Shown piece by piece: positions 32,948-41,069 of a DNA stretch of 64,000 bases. The translations under genes were made by a program, and so were the position numbers. Positions within the stretch are counted from its first letter, which is position 1. Every line of letters begins with the position of its first letter. The stretch spans positions 124,001 through 188,000 of the forward strand of contig NZ_BMVK01000006.1 of the NCBI RefSeq assembly GCF_014650675.1, given 5' to 3'. The notes under the pieces were generated by a model. It ran no database searches. It worked only from the letters and a program-made list of their open reading frames with translations, and was not told the origin of the DNA. This DNA is from Streptomyces anulatus (GTDB taxonomy: Bacteria; Actinomycetota; Actinomycetes; Streptomycetales; Streptomycetaceae).

Positions 32948-35563
32948 ATGGAACATGTGCCCCCGCCCGCCGAGGAACTGGCCCGCCTCGACCGAGAACT
33001 GGCCGAGCTGGACGCCCGCCGGGCCCAGCTGCTGACCCGGCGCGCCTGGCTGCTCGCCGCGCTGCGACCGCCCGCGCCGACGGCCGCCCCGGGCTGGAAC
33101 CCGTCGGCCTGGGGCGCGCCTCCGTCCGGTCGGCCGGGTACTCCGGCGCAGCCGTGGGGCTATATGCCGAAGCAGCCGTCCGCCCCGCGCAGCGCGCAGA
33201 ACGTCCTGCTGACGCTGGGCGGTCTGCTGTTGGCGGTCGCGGCCGTCGCGTTCACGCTGGTGAGCTGGGGTTCGATGGGGATCGGCGGCCGGTCGGCCGT
33301 GCTGGCCGCGGTGACCCTGGGCGCGCTGATCGCCCCGGCGGTGCTGCTGCGCCGGGGCCTGGCGGCCACCGCCGAGGCGCTGGCGGCCCTGGCGCTGGTG
33401 CTGACGCTGCTGGACGTCTACGCGGTCCATGCGGTGGCCGCGCCCGACACGGACGGGCTCGGCTTCACGGCCGTCGCGTCGGCGGTGCTCGCGGTGCTGT
33501 GGACGGCGTACGGGCTGGCGCTGGGCAAGCTGCGCCTGCCGTTGCCGGCCGCCGTGGTGATGGCCCAGTGGCCGCTGCTGTTCTGGGCGTGGGCCGCGGG
33601 CGCACCGGCGCTGGTGGTCGGGTGGGCGCTGCTGGCGACGGCGGTGCTGGACGGAGTGATCGCACGGTGGGGCAAGGGCCCCGGGGTGCGGGTCACGGCG
33701 TGCGTCGGCGGGTCGGCGATGGGCTTCTCGGCGCTGATGGTGGGCCTGGCGCTGTCCACGACGGCCTCCGGGCCGCTCGGGGCGGCGGCGCCGGGGGCGC
33801 TGCTGCTGGCAGCGGCGGCAGCCGCCCTGGCCGGGGCGTGGCGCGCGCCGAAGGGGTTCGCGCGGACGGGCGGTGTGGTGGCGGGCCTCGCGGCGGTGGC
33901 CGCGGTGGGCGGCGTACCGGCCGCTGCGCTGTCGGACGGCTGGCGGGTGCTCGCGTATCTGCTGTGCGGCCTCGCCCTGACCGGGGTCGTACGGGCGGGG
34001 CTGCCGAGGGACGCGGCGCGCGGGGTGCTGGCGGCGTCCGGGGCGGTGGTGGCCGGCGCCCTGGTGTGGGCGCTGCCGTCGCTCGCGGCGGTGCTGCTGG
34101 GTCCGGTGACGCTGCTGTCGGACGTGTGGGCGGGGTCCCCGGAGGGCTTCCGGTCCGCGCTGGGGTCGACGCTGCCGTGGTCGGAGCTGGCGGCGGCCCC
34201 GGTGGTGCTCGCGCTGGTGGCCGGGCTGCTGGGGTCGGCGTACCGGTGGTGGCCCTCGGTCGTGCGGATCGTGGCGCCGTTGGGCGCCCGGGAGGAGACG
34301 CCGAAGCCGGACGCGGCGTCGAGCGCGGCGGGTACGCCGGGCGCGGCCTGGACGGCGCCGCCCGGCGCCGGGGCGCCCTGGTACACCGTCGCTGGGGCCG
34401 GTGCCCGCGGGCGGCCTTCCGGGGCGGCTCTGCGCGGGGCCGCCGGTGCGGGGGCGCTGGCTCTGGGCTGGGGTGCGCTGCTGCTGGCCGGGGTCGTGCT
34501 GGATGTGCCCTACGCGGTCGCGGTGGCCGGGGAGACGGCTCTGGTGGGCGGGCTGCTCGCGCTGGCGGTCCGGGGCGCCGGGAGCGGCCGGGGCGCACCG
34601 GCGGTGCCGGTGACCGCGCTGGTGGGGGCGGTGTCCGGGGCGGTGAGCGTCGGGCTGCTGTCGCTGGCGTCCGAGGGGGCCGCCTACGCGGTGTTCGGCG
34701 CGCTGACGGTGCTGTTCGCCGGGGCGGCGGTCCGGGTGGGGGCCGAGGTGCCGCGTGCGGTGTTCGCGGTCGCCTCGGTGGTCTGGGGCACCGTGCTCAC
34801 GGGGTTCGCGGGCCGGTCCCTGGACCTGGACCCGCACGAGGCCGCTCCGCTGGTACTGCTGGTGCCCGCGCTGACGGTGCTGCTCGGGGCACGGCTGCGG
34901 CGGAACCCGGTGGCGTTGCCGGTGGAGCTGACCGGCGCGCTGGGTGCGCTGGTCGCCGTGGGGCTCGCGGTGTCCGACGCGCCGTTCCTGGCCCTGGTGC
35001 TGGCCCTGTGCGGGGTGCTGGCGGCGGGCGTGGCGGTGCGGCCGGAGCGGCGGCCGGTGGCGGGTTATCTGGCGGCGGCACTGTTCGTGCTGGCCACGTG
35101 GGTGCGGCTGGCGGCCTCGGAGGTGTCGTTCCCGGAGGCGTACACGCTGCCGGTGAGCGTGCCCGCGCTGGTGGTCGGGGTACTGCGGCGGCGTGGGGAC
35201 CCGGAGGCGTCCTCGTGGACGGCGTACGGGCCGGGGCTCGCGGCGACGCTGCTGCCGAGCCTGGCGGTGGCCTGGACCGACGCGGACTGGCTCCGGCCGC
35301 TGCTGCTGGGGGTGGCGGCCCTGGTGATCACGCTGCTGGGCGCGCGCCACCGCCTCCAGGCGCTGCTGGTGCTCGGCGGGGTGGTGCTGGCGCTGGACGG
35401 GCTGCACGAGCTGGCGCCGTACGTGGCGCAGGTCGCGGGGGCTCTCCCCCGCTGGCTGCCGCCGGCCCTGGCCGGGCTGCTGTTGCTGGTGGTCGGAGCG
35501 ACGTACGAGCAGCGGCTGCGCGACGCCCGTCGGCTGAAGGACGCGCTGGGGCGGATGCGGTGA
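32948..35563 (+). CDS. Large polytopic membrane protein (SCO7613 C-terminal-domain type)
   Basis: An 871-aa protein with an N-terminal coiled coil (about 6-44, EELARLDRELAELDARRAQLL), a Pro/Gly linker, and from residue 85 on a nearly continuous series of roughly 24-26 short hydrophobic spans, interrupted by a hydrophilic, Pro/Ala-rich segment around 440-480. The first span block (LLTLGGLLLAVAAVAFTLVSWG) resembles the DUF2157-like N-terminal part of Streptomyces SCO7613-type proteins. No catalytic motif is visible; a role as flippase or exporter is speculation. It is enclosed by two identical tRNA-Val(CAC) genes reading in the opposite direction. GTG 32924 is an alternative start. Confidence 0.8.
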   Translation: MEHVPPPAEELARLDRELAELDARRAQLLTRRAWLLAALRPPAPTAAPGWNPSAWGAPPSGRPGTPAQPWGYMPKQPSAPRSAQNVLLTLGGLLLAVAAVAFTLVSWGSMGIGGRSAVLAAVTLGALIAPAVLLRRGLAATAEALAALALVLTLLDVYAVHAVAAPDTDGLGFTAVASAVLAVLWTAYGLALGKLRLPLPAAVVMAQWPLLFWAWAAGAPALVVGWALLATAVLDGVIARWGKGPGVRVTACVGGSAMGFSALMVGLALSTTASGPLGAAAPGALLLAAAAAALAGAWRAPKGFARTGGVVAGLAAVAAVGGVPAAALSDGWRVLAYLLCGLALTGVVRAGLPRDAARGVLAASGAVVAGALVWALPSLAAVLLGPVTLLSDVWAGSPEGFRSALGSTLPWSELAAAPVVLALVAGLLGSAYRWWPSVVRIVAPLGAREETPKPDAASSAAGTPGAAWTAPPGAGAPWYTVAGAGARGRPSGAALRGAAGAGALALGWGALLLAGVVLDVPYAVAVAGETALVGGLLALAVRGAGSGRGAPAVPVTALVGAVSGAVSVGLLSLASEGAAYAVFGALTVLFAGAAVRVGAEVPRAVFAVASVVWGTVLTGFAGRSLDLDPHEAAPLVLLVPALTVLLGARLRRNPVALPVELTGALGALVAVGLAVSDAPFLALVLALCGVLAAGVAVRPERRPVAGYLAAALFVLATWVRLAASEVSFPEAYTLPVSVPALVVGVLRRRGDPEASSWTAYGPGLAATLLPSLAVAWTDADWLRPLLLGVAALVITLLGARHRLQALLVLGGVVLALDGLHELAPYVAQVAGALPRWLPPALAGLLLLVVGATYEQRLRDARRLKDALGRMR

Positions 35564-35627
35564 GCCACACCCGGTCCGGGGGCACGCTGATCGCGGCGGC
35601 CCCCGGGCCGGGGCCCGACGGGCAACG

Positions 35628-35668
35628 CAAAGGGCCCGGGAGACGGATTCCGTCTCCCGGGCCCTTTG
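35628..35668. terminator. Terminator between membrane protein gene and tRNA-Val
   Basis: 19-bp perfect stem (35628-35646 with 35650-35668) with a 3-nt loop; AAA/TTT flanks make it usable from both sides. Confidence 0.85.
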
Positions 35669-35674
35669 TCCGGG

Positions 35675-35746
35675 TGGGCGATACTGGGTTCGAACCAGTG
35701 ACCTCTTCGGTGTGAACGAAGCGCTCTCCCACTGAGCTAATCGCCC
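35675..35746 (-). tRNA. tRNA-Val (anticodon CAC), second identical copy
   Basis: Same 72-nt cloverleaf as at 32737-32808, identical throughout including loop TTCACAC. Confidence 0.97.
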
Positions 35747-35801
35747 GGGCGCACCGCAAACATTACCCCATGTCAGCGGTGCTCCTGGACCGTCCCCCGG
35801 G

Positions 35802-36257
35802 CTACTCGCTGATCTTCCACGGCATGGTGAGCCCGAACTTCCAGACGTAGATCCCGGCCAGCACCGCCATGATCACGAGCCCCAGCGTGGTGAGGATGAT
35901 GTTGCGTCGCCGGACCTTGGGATCGAGGGCCCGCTGGGCCGCCTCGGTGACCTTGCGCTTGGTCCAGCGCAGGACCAGCTGGGCCCAGACGAACTCGGTC
36001 GCCCAGATCGCCATGCCGCCGAAGATCACCAGCCAGCCGGGGCCCGGCAGCACCAGCATGAGCACACCCGCGACCACCACGCCGAGACCGACGATGAAGA
36101 CGCCGACCTGCCAGCTCAGATGGAGCGCTTTCGACGCCTTGATGAAACCCGGCGCCCGCGAGCCCAGCTCGCGTTCCGCCCGGTCCGATTCCCCCGTGGC
36201 GGACGCCGGGGCCGCCTGCTCGGCGACCTCGCTCCGCTCGTCACTCTCCGCGTTCAT
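35802..36257 (-). CDS. PGPGW transmembrane protein (TIGR02611-like)
   Basis: A 151-aa membrane protein. After a charged, disordered N-terminus (1-45) come two close spans with the motif LPGPGW between them (MLVLPGPGWLVIFGGMAIWATEF), then a basic amphipathic helix (LRWTKRKVTEAAQRALDPKVRRR) and a last span near the C-terminus. This is the PGPGW putative transmembrane family found widely in actinobacteria; biochemical role unknown. ATG 36257 is chosen because the frame further upstream (to 36539) runs over the ssgB promoter region. Divergent from ssgB, which is the usual neighbourhood. Confidence 0.88.
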   Translation of the reverse strand: MNAESDERSEVAEQAAPASATGESDRAERELGSRAPGFIKASKALHLSWQVGVFIVGLGVVVAGVLMLVLPGPGWLVIFGGMAIWATEFVWAQLVLRWTKRKVTEAAQRALDPKVRRRNIILTTLGLVIMAVLAGIYVWKFGLTMPWKISE

Positions 36258-36362
36258 GAAGCTCAACTTACCCGACCCGTCTTCGTCACTGGAATGGGCG
36301 CATAACTCAAAGTTACACGCCGCTGAGCGAGGGACCCGAAGCATCACAAATGGGTCAGAGGG

Positions 36363-36388
36363 GTTTACAACGCCACCGTAGGTGGCAT
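36363..36388 (+). promoter_or_regulatory. ssgB upstream region: GTTT motif and inverted repeat
   Basis: GTTTAC at 36363-36368 and, 60-75 bp before the ATG, a 6-bp inverted repeat GCCACC-GTA-GGTGGC (36372-36386). In S. coelicolor ssgB is reported to be driven by a stress sigma factor with a GTTT-type -35 box; the match to a -10 box here is weak. Confidence 0.3.
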
Positions 36389-36447
36389 GTCGATTTCGCC
36401 GACGTGCGAATCCCCGAGCGCACACTGAGCGAAAGGCCCTGGCGCTT

Positions 36448-36861
36448 ATGAACACCACGGTCAGCTGCGAGCTGCACCTGCGCCTCGTTGTGTCGAGCGA
36501 GTCCTCACTGCCTGTACCCGCGGGCCTGCGGTATGACACGGCCGATCCCTATGCCGTGCACGCCACCTTCCACACCGGAGCGGAGGAGACGGTCGAATGG
36601 GTATTCGCCCGTGACCTCCTTGCCGAGGGGCTGCACCGGCCCACCGGCACCGGAGACGTCCGCGTCTGGCCATCTCGTAGTCACGGTCAAGGCGTCGTAT
36701 GCATCGCCCTGAGCTCCCCAGAGGGAGAAGCCCTGCTCGAAGCCCCGGCGCGGGCCCTGGAGTCGTTCCTGAAGAGGACCGACGCCGCGGTTCCACCCGG
36801 CACCGAGCATCGTCACTTCGATCTCGACACGGAGCTCTCCCACATCCTGGCCGAGAGCTGA
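36448..36861 (+). CDS. ssgB: Sporulation-specific cell division activator SsgB
   Basis: SsgA-like protein of 137 aa, matching SsgB almost throughout (MNTTVSCELHLRLVVSSESS start, then TADPYAVHATFHTGAEETVEW, VWPSRSHGQGVVCIALSSPEGEALLEAP). In Streptomyces SsgB, placed at future septum sites by SsgA, recruits FtsZ to start sporulation septation in aerial hyphae. The first ATG 36448 matches the normal N-terminus; the in-frame upstream 22 residues lack similarity. Its presence is good evidence that the host is a sporulating actinomycete. Monocistronic, divergent from the PGPGW gene. Confidence 0.96.
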   Translation: MNTTVSCELHLRLVVSSESSLPVPAGLRYDTADPYAVHATFHTGAEETVEWVFARDLLAEGLHRPTGTGDVRVWPSRSHGQGVVCIALSSPEGEALLEAPARALESFLKRTDAAVPPGTEHRHFDLDTELSHILAES

Positions 36862-37130
36862 GCCAGGCAGAGAGCCGCTCGACGCCGTCCGAACTCGGGG
36901 CGACGGCGTCGTGCCGACAACCGCATAGGGCAGACACCGGCGCCGTCGTCGCGGAATCCACCGCGACGACGGCGTCGGTGCGTCCACCCCCGCACCTCCC
37001 CTCCCAGGAGCCGGAGGCGCCCGTTCCGCTCCCTGGCGGGCCCGCACGGGGCCTGGCACCGGCGGGCCGAGCCAGTAGAGTCAGCCGCCATCGGCAGGCG
37101 CCCGCCCGCCGGAAGGCCAGGGAGCGAAGC

Positions 37131-37727
37131 GTGCTGATCCCTCACGACACCCGGATCGCCCTCGACACGGTGGTCGATCTGGTGAACACCGCGCCGGAGG
37201 ACGAGCTGCCGCGGGACGAGCCCTCGGACGGCCCCCAGGGCGGATCCGAGGACGGTCTCGCCGATGTCGCCGCGCTGTACGCCTTCGCGGAGCGGCATCT
37301 CATCAGCGGAGTCGGCACGCTCGGCGAGAAGGACCTGACCGCCGTGCGCGACGTCCGGGCCCGTTTCGCCGAGGTCTTCGCGGCGCCCGACCCGCGCGCC
37401 GCCGCCGACCTGGTCAACCGGCTCGTCGCGGCGGCCGGGACCACCCCGCAGCTCACCGACCACGACGGCTACGACTGGCACGTGCACTACTTCGCCCCGG
37501 ACGCCTCGATCGCCGACCATCTCGCGGCCGACTGCGGCATGGCGCTGGCCTTCATCATCGTGGCGGGCGAGCAGGAGCGGCTGCGGCGCTGCGAGGCGCC
37601 GGACTGCGGGCACGCGTTCGTCGACCTGTCGCGCAACCGCTCCCGCCGCTACTGCTCCAGCCGTACATGCGGAAACCGGCTCCACGTCGCGGCGTACCGG
37701 GCCCGGCGCAAGGAAGCCGCGGGCTGA
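37131..37727 (+). CDS. CGNR zinc-finger (ABATE-type) putative regulator
   Basis: A 198-aa protein with an N-terminal stress-type domain (DTRIALDTVVDLVNT opening, then a helical middle) and a C-terminal zinc finger CEAPDCGHAFVDLSRNRSRRYCSSRTCGNR, containing the diagnostic CGNR and four cysteines in a CX4C...CX4C arrangement. The finger is likely to bind DNA. Starts at GTG 37131 with GGAG 7 bases upstream. Between ssgB (about 270 bp upstream) and a small minus-strand membrane gene. Targets unknown. Confidence 0.9.
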   Translation: MLIPHDTRIALDTVVDLVNTAPEDELPRDEPSDGPQGGSEDGLADVAALYAFAERHLISGVGTLGEKDLTAVRDVRARFAEVFAAPDPRAAADLVNRLVAAAGTTPQLTDHDGYDWHVHYFAPDASIADHLAADCGMALAFIIVAGEQERLRRCEAPDCGHAFVDLSRNRSRRYCSSRTCGNRLHVAAYRARRKEAAG

Positions 37728-37763
37728 CGCCGGAGCGGCCACCCCGCGCGGTGGCGCGACGCG

Positions 37764-37919
37764 TCACAGCACGAAGAGATCGTGCAGGGCGGCCATCAGC
37801 AGCAGACCCCCGATCACCGTCAGGAAGATCATCAGGGGCGGCTGGGAGAGCGCGAAGAGACAGCCGCGGGGCTCTTCGGCGGGGGGTGCGGGGGCATCGC
37901 CCCGGGAAGTGTCCACCAT
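37764..37919 (-). CDS. Small membrane protein, 51 aa
   Basis: I translated this short ORF myself. It has an acidic, Pro/Ala-rich start (MVDTSRGDAPAPPAEEPRG), then a hydrophobic helix of about 20 residues (PPLMIFLTVIGGLLLMAAL) and ends HDLFVL. Third codon positions are mostly G or C, as expected for a real gene here, and the start lies in a GAG-preceded context, though the Shine-Dalgarno is weak (GTG at the second codon is an alternative start). No other gene occupies the region between the CGNR gene and 38087. Function unknown. Confidence 0.65.
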   Translation of the reverse strand: MVDTSRGDAPAPPAEEPRGCLFALSQPPLMIFLTVIGGLLLMAALHDLFVL

Positions 37920-38086
37920 CTCGGGGTGATCATGACGCACCCACCGCCGGGTTGGCGATCAACCGGGGTCATTCCCCCGGGAGTTCACCGTCCCGTGGCC
38001 ATCGATAATCGCTCCGGCGTACGGGTCGCCGTCAGGCATTCGGACCGGCGGCCCGAGCGCCCGCGCCCGCAGGGCCGGCCGCTGTC
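37920..38086. other. Short intergenic region
   Basis: No supported gene. An ATG-rich stretch here reads into the 51-aa gene upstream region; I see no terminator-quality hairpin. Confidence 0.4.
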
Positions 38087-38563
38087 TCAGATGCCGTGCT
38101 TCTTGAGGATCGCCTCGATGTCGCTGAAGTCGTCGCCGGGCGCGGCGGCCTCCTGCTTCTTCTTCGGCTTCGGCTGTGCCTGCGGCTTCGCGGCCGCCGC
38201 GGGTCCCGCCGTGCCGCCCGCGCCGAGCGAGGGGGCGGAGGCGGCCGGGGCGACCGCCTCGTTCCGCCCGGCCGCCCGTGCCGCCTTGCGTTCGGCGCGG
38301 GTGGTGCCGCTGCGGCGCTCGACGGCGCGGGTGGTCATGAACAGCAGCCAGGAGAGGCCGAGGACCCCGAAGCCGAGCCAGATGCTCGGCTTGAAGGCGA
38401 TCCCGGCGACCCACTCGACGACCCCGGTCAGCACGAGCCCGACCGGGACGAGGGAGTAGGCGGCGATCCTCGTCGCCGCGAGGAACCGTTTGCGGTACGC
38501 GGTCACCGCGGCGATGCCCAGACCGGCCGCCGACGCCGCGGAACAGATGGTCTCGGCAAGCAT
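38087..38563 (-). CDS. Conserved membrane protein with Lys-rich tail
   Basis: A 158-aa protein with an N-terminal span (about 5-20), two further spans (about 32-52 and 58-78), then a charged and Ala/Pro/Lys-rich linker (AAAAKPQAQPKPKKKQ) and a conserved-looking C-terminal motif FSDIEAILKKHGI. This terminal motif suggests a protein-protein interaction end; I do not recognise the family. ATG 38563 has GGAGGC upstream. Divergent from the DsbA-like gene. Confidence 0.78.
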   Translation of the reverse strand: MLAETICSAASAAGLGIAAVTAYRKRFLAATRIAAYSLVPVGLVLTGVVEWVAGIAFKPSIWLGFGVLGLSWLLFMTTRAVERRSGTTRAERKAARAAGRNEAVAPAASAPSLGAGGTAGPAAAAKPQAQPKPKKKQEAAAPGDDFSDIEAILKKHGI

Positions 38564-38729
38564 CGGGGCCTCCAGGCGCAGGGAATACGTCCCTTCCATC
38601 CTGCACCGACGACCGCCGTCGGGGCCACGGTGGTCGTCCACCTCAGGGACATTTCAGGGCCGGACTCCTCCCCAGGGGGTGGCCCGGTCCCGGTTGGGAC
38701 GCGCCCGCCCGGCCTGAAAGACTGGGCGC

Positions 38730-39248
38730 ATGAGCGATTCCTCCCCCGCGGCACCGGTCGTCCTCGACCTCTGGTGCGATCTCGAATGCCCCGACTGCCA
38801 CCGAGCCCTCGACGACGTGCACGCCCTGCGCGCCCGGTACGGGGACCGCGTCGAGATCCGGCTGCGGCACTTCCCGCTGGACAAGCACAAGCACGCCTAC
38901 GCCGCGGCCCAGGCCGCCGAGGAGGCGACGGACCAGGGCAAGGGCTGGCCGTACATCGAGGCCCTGCTGTCCCGCACCGCCGATCTCGGCCGCACGGGCG
39001 AGCCGGTGCTCCTCGACGTGGCACGGGAACTGGGCCTGGACGCCGAGGAGTTCGACACGGCGCTGATCGACGGCCGGCATCTGCTGATCGTCGACGCCGA
39101 CCAGGCGGAGGGCAAGGCCATCGGCGTCACCGGTACGCCCACCTATGTGATCGACGACGAGCGGCTGGACGGCGGCAAGAGCCAGGACGGGCTGCGCGAG
39201 CGGATCGAGGAGATCGTCGACCGCGTCCTGGCCGCACGGGAGCAGTAG
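38730..39248 (+). CDS. DsbA-family thioredoxin-fold oxidoreductase
   Basis: A 172-aa thioredoxin-fold protein with the redox motif C20-P-D-C23 (ECPDCHRAL) and the cis-proline segment TGTPTYVID (about 132-140). A helical insert lies between the two parts, as in DsbA/FrnE proteins. No signal peptide or membrane anchor, so it is probably cytoplasmic, unlike classic DsbA; that argues against it being the direct VKOR partner. FrnE-like proteins take part in oxidative stress protection. The ATG 38730 gives the expected start MSDSSPAAPVVLDLW. Confidence 0.9.
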   Translation: MSDSSPAAPVVLDLWCDLECPDCHRALDDVHALRARYGDRVEIRLRHFPLDKHKHAYAAAQAAEEATDQGKGWPYIEALLSRTADLGRTGEPVLLDVARELGLDAEEFDTALIDGRHLLIVDADQAEGKAIGVTGTPTYVIDDERLDGGKSQDGLRERIEEIVDRVLAAREQ

Positions 39249-39344
39249 ACCGGCTGCGGCCGGTGGCCCGGTAGCTGTCGGTGGCCCGGGGCGCGGTCGG
39301 TGGCCCGGCGGCGCCCCGCAGACCGGCAGCGGCCGGGAAGGCCG

Positions 39345-40184
39345 CTACAGCGCCTTGGCCAGGTTGTACCGCGTCGTCGTGTAGCCGAGGGACTCGTACA
39401 GCCGCAGGGCCGGGGTGTTGGTGGCGAAGACGTGCAGGCCGAGCCGGTCCGCGCCCCAGGCCCGGGTGACGTCCTCGGCGAGCAGCATCAGGGTCCGGCC
39501 GTGACCCCGGCCCCGGTGCTCCTCGCGCACCTCGACGTCGAAAACGAATCCGGCCGGGCCGCCCGGCGGCAGCTCCCGCTGGGCCACCCACACATGGCCG
39601 ACGACGGCCTCGCCCCCGTGCACCAGCACTCGGAAGGTCACCCCCTCGGTCGCCAGTCCGTCCGGCAGGAGGGCGGCGTGGTCGGCCTCGGACTTGAGCC
39701 GGGCCTGCTCGGGCGGCACCGCACGATCGATCCAGTCCTGCGCGTACGCCCGTACCGCGTCCTGTCGCCAGACGGCGAACTCCTCCTCGCCCATCGCGCG
39801 CGCGATGAGCCCGGCGGGGAGCGGGGCGCTGTCCGGGCCGAGCTCCTTGACCATGTTGCGGCTGCGTTCGGTGTAGCCGAGGGCGGCCGCGAGGCGGCGG
39901 GCCGGGTCGTTGTCGGCGGGGACCTCCACCCGCACCCGGGTGCAGCCCCACCCCCGCAGCACCTCTTCGGCGGCGAGCGCGGCGATGGTGCCCCGGCCGC
40001 GTCTGCGCCGGGACTCCTCGACGCCGAGCGAGCGCAGCACCCCGGCGGTCGCGCCGAACGCGTCGTCGGTACTGATCGCGACGGTGCCGACGGGCCGCCC
40101 GTTGTCGCAGACGTCGTAGTCGCGGGCCCGTGCGCCGTCGGCGCCCTGCTGAAGCGGCCCGGACGGCCGGAGTGTCGTGGTCAT
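39345..40184 (-). CDS. Two-domain GNAT-like acetyltransferase
   Basis: A 279-aa protein with an N-terminal GNAT-like half (GVLRSLGVEESRRRRGRGTIAALAAEEVLRGWG, about 50-82, and ADNDPARRLAAALGYTERSRNMVKEL) and a C-terminal half with a clear acetyl-CoA motif VREEHRGRGHGRTLMLLAEDVTRAWG and ATNTPALRLYESLGY. This duplicated layout is seen in mycothiol-type acetyltransferases (MshD) and other double GNAT enzymes, but I do not see enough to call MshD. ATG 40184 is preferred to the TTG at 40208; no strong Shine-Dalgarno for either. Next to pabC on the same strand. Confidence 0.85.
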   Translation of the reverse strand: MTTTLRPSGPLQQGADGARARDYDVCDNGRPVGTVAISTDDAFGATAGVLRSLGVEESRRRRGRGTIAALAAEEVLRGWGCTRVRVEVPADNDPARRLAAALGYTERSRNMVKELGPDSAPLPAGLIARAMGEEEFAVWRQDAVRAYAQDWIDRAVPPEQARLKSEADHAALLPDGLATEGVTFRVLVHGGEAVVGHVWVAQRELPPGGPAGFVFDVEVREEHRGRGHGRTLMLLAEDVTRAWGADRLGLHVFATNTPALRLYESLGYTTTRYNLAKAL

Positions 40185-40247
40185 CAAAGGTTTGTATCCC
40201 CTGCGCAACGCCCCGTCACGCGCTTTTCGGGGCGGGACCGGGGCCCG

Positions 40248-41069
40248 CTACGGGTCGAGGTCGTCGCCGGACCGCTCGGCGAAGATCCGCATGGCCTTCG
40301 CCGTCACCGGTCCGATCTCCGGGGTCAGCTCGCGGTCGTCCAGGCGGTGCACGGCCTGGACGTCGCGGAGCGTCGAGGTCAGGAACACCTCGTCGGCCTC
40401 GGCGAGGACGTCCATCGGAAGGTCGGTCTCCTCGGCCCCGGTCCACTCCACGGCCAGCGCGCGGGTGATCCCGGCGAGACAGCCGGAGGCCACCGGCGGG
40501 GTGTGGATGCGGCCGTCCAGGACGACGAACACGTTGGAGCCGGTGCCTTCGCAGAGGCGGTCGGCGGTGTTGGGGAACAGCGCCTCGGACGCGCCCCGTT
40601 TCCGTGCCCGCGCCAGGGCGACGACGTTCTCGGCGTACGAGGTGGTCTTCAGGCCGGCGAGCGCGCCGCGTTCATTGCGTGTCCACGGGACGGTGATCAC
40701 CGCCGTGCTGTCCGGACGGCGGTTCACCCCGTCGAGGGCGACGACGAGGCTCGGCCCGTCGGTTCCCCGGTCGGAGCCGAGCGGGGACAGCCCGCCGGTG
40801 TAGGTGATCCGCAGGCGCCCCAGGGCGACGGGATTGGCGTCGATGACCGCGGCGGCGGCGCGTCGGACCTCGTCGTGGTCCGGATCGGGCAGACCCAGCC
40901 CCCGGGCGGACCGGGTGAGGCGGTCGAGGTGCCGGGTCAGCGCGAAGGGGCGCCCCTCGCTCGTACGCACCGTCTCGAAGATGCCGTCGCCCACGGTCAG
41001 GCCGTGGTCGAGCACCGACAACCGGGCGTCGTCGGCGTCCCGCAGTCCGCCGTTGACCCAGATCCTCAT
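40248..41069 (-). CDS. pabC: Class IV aminotransferase / aminodeoxychorismate lyase
   Basis: A 273-aa fold-type IV PLP enzyme. WVNGG at the start, LDHGLTVGDGIFETVRT (about 19-35) and SYAENVVALARARKRGASEALF (PLP lysine likely in LKTTSYAEN, about 142) are characteristic. ATG 41069 overlaps the stop of the chorismate-binding gene (ATGA), so both are translated together. With that partner it very likely makes p-aminobenzoate for folate (4-amino-4-deoxychorismate lyase step). A branched-chain or D-amino acid aminotransferase is the main alternative, but context favours PabC. Confidence 0.88.
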   Translation of the reverse strand: MRIWVNGGLRDADDARLSVLDHGLTVGDGIFETVRTSEGRPFALTRHLDRLTRSARGLGLPDPDHDEVRRAAAAVIDANPVALGRLRITYTGGLSPLGSDRGTDGPSLVVALDGVNRRPDSTAVITVPWTRNERGALAGLKTTSYAENVVALARARKRGASEALFPNTADRLCEGTGSNVFVVLDGRIHTPPVASGCLAGITRALAVEWTGAEETDLPMDVLAEADEVFLTSTLRDVQAVHRLDDRELTPEIGPVTAKAMRIFAERSGDDLDP

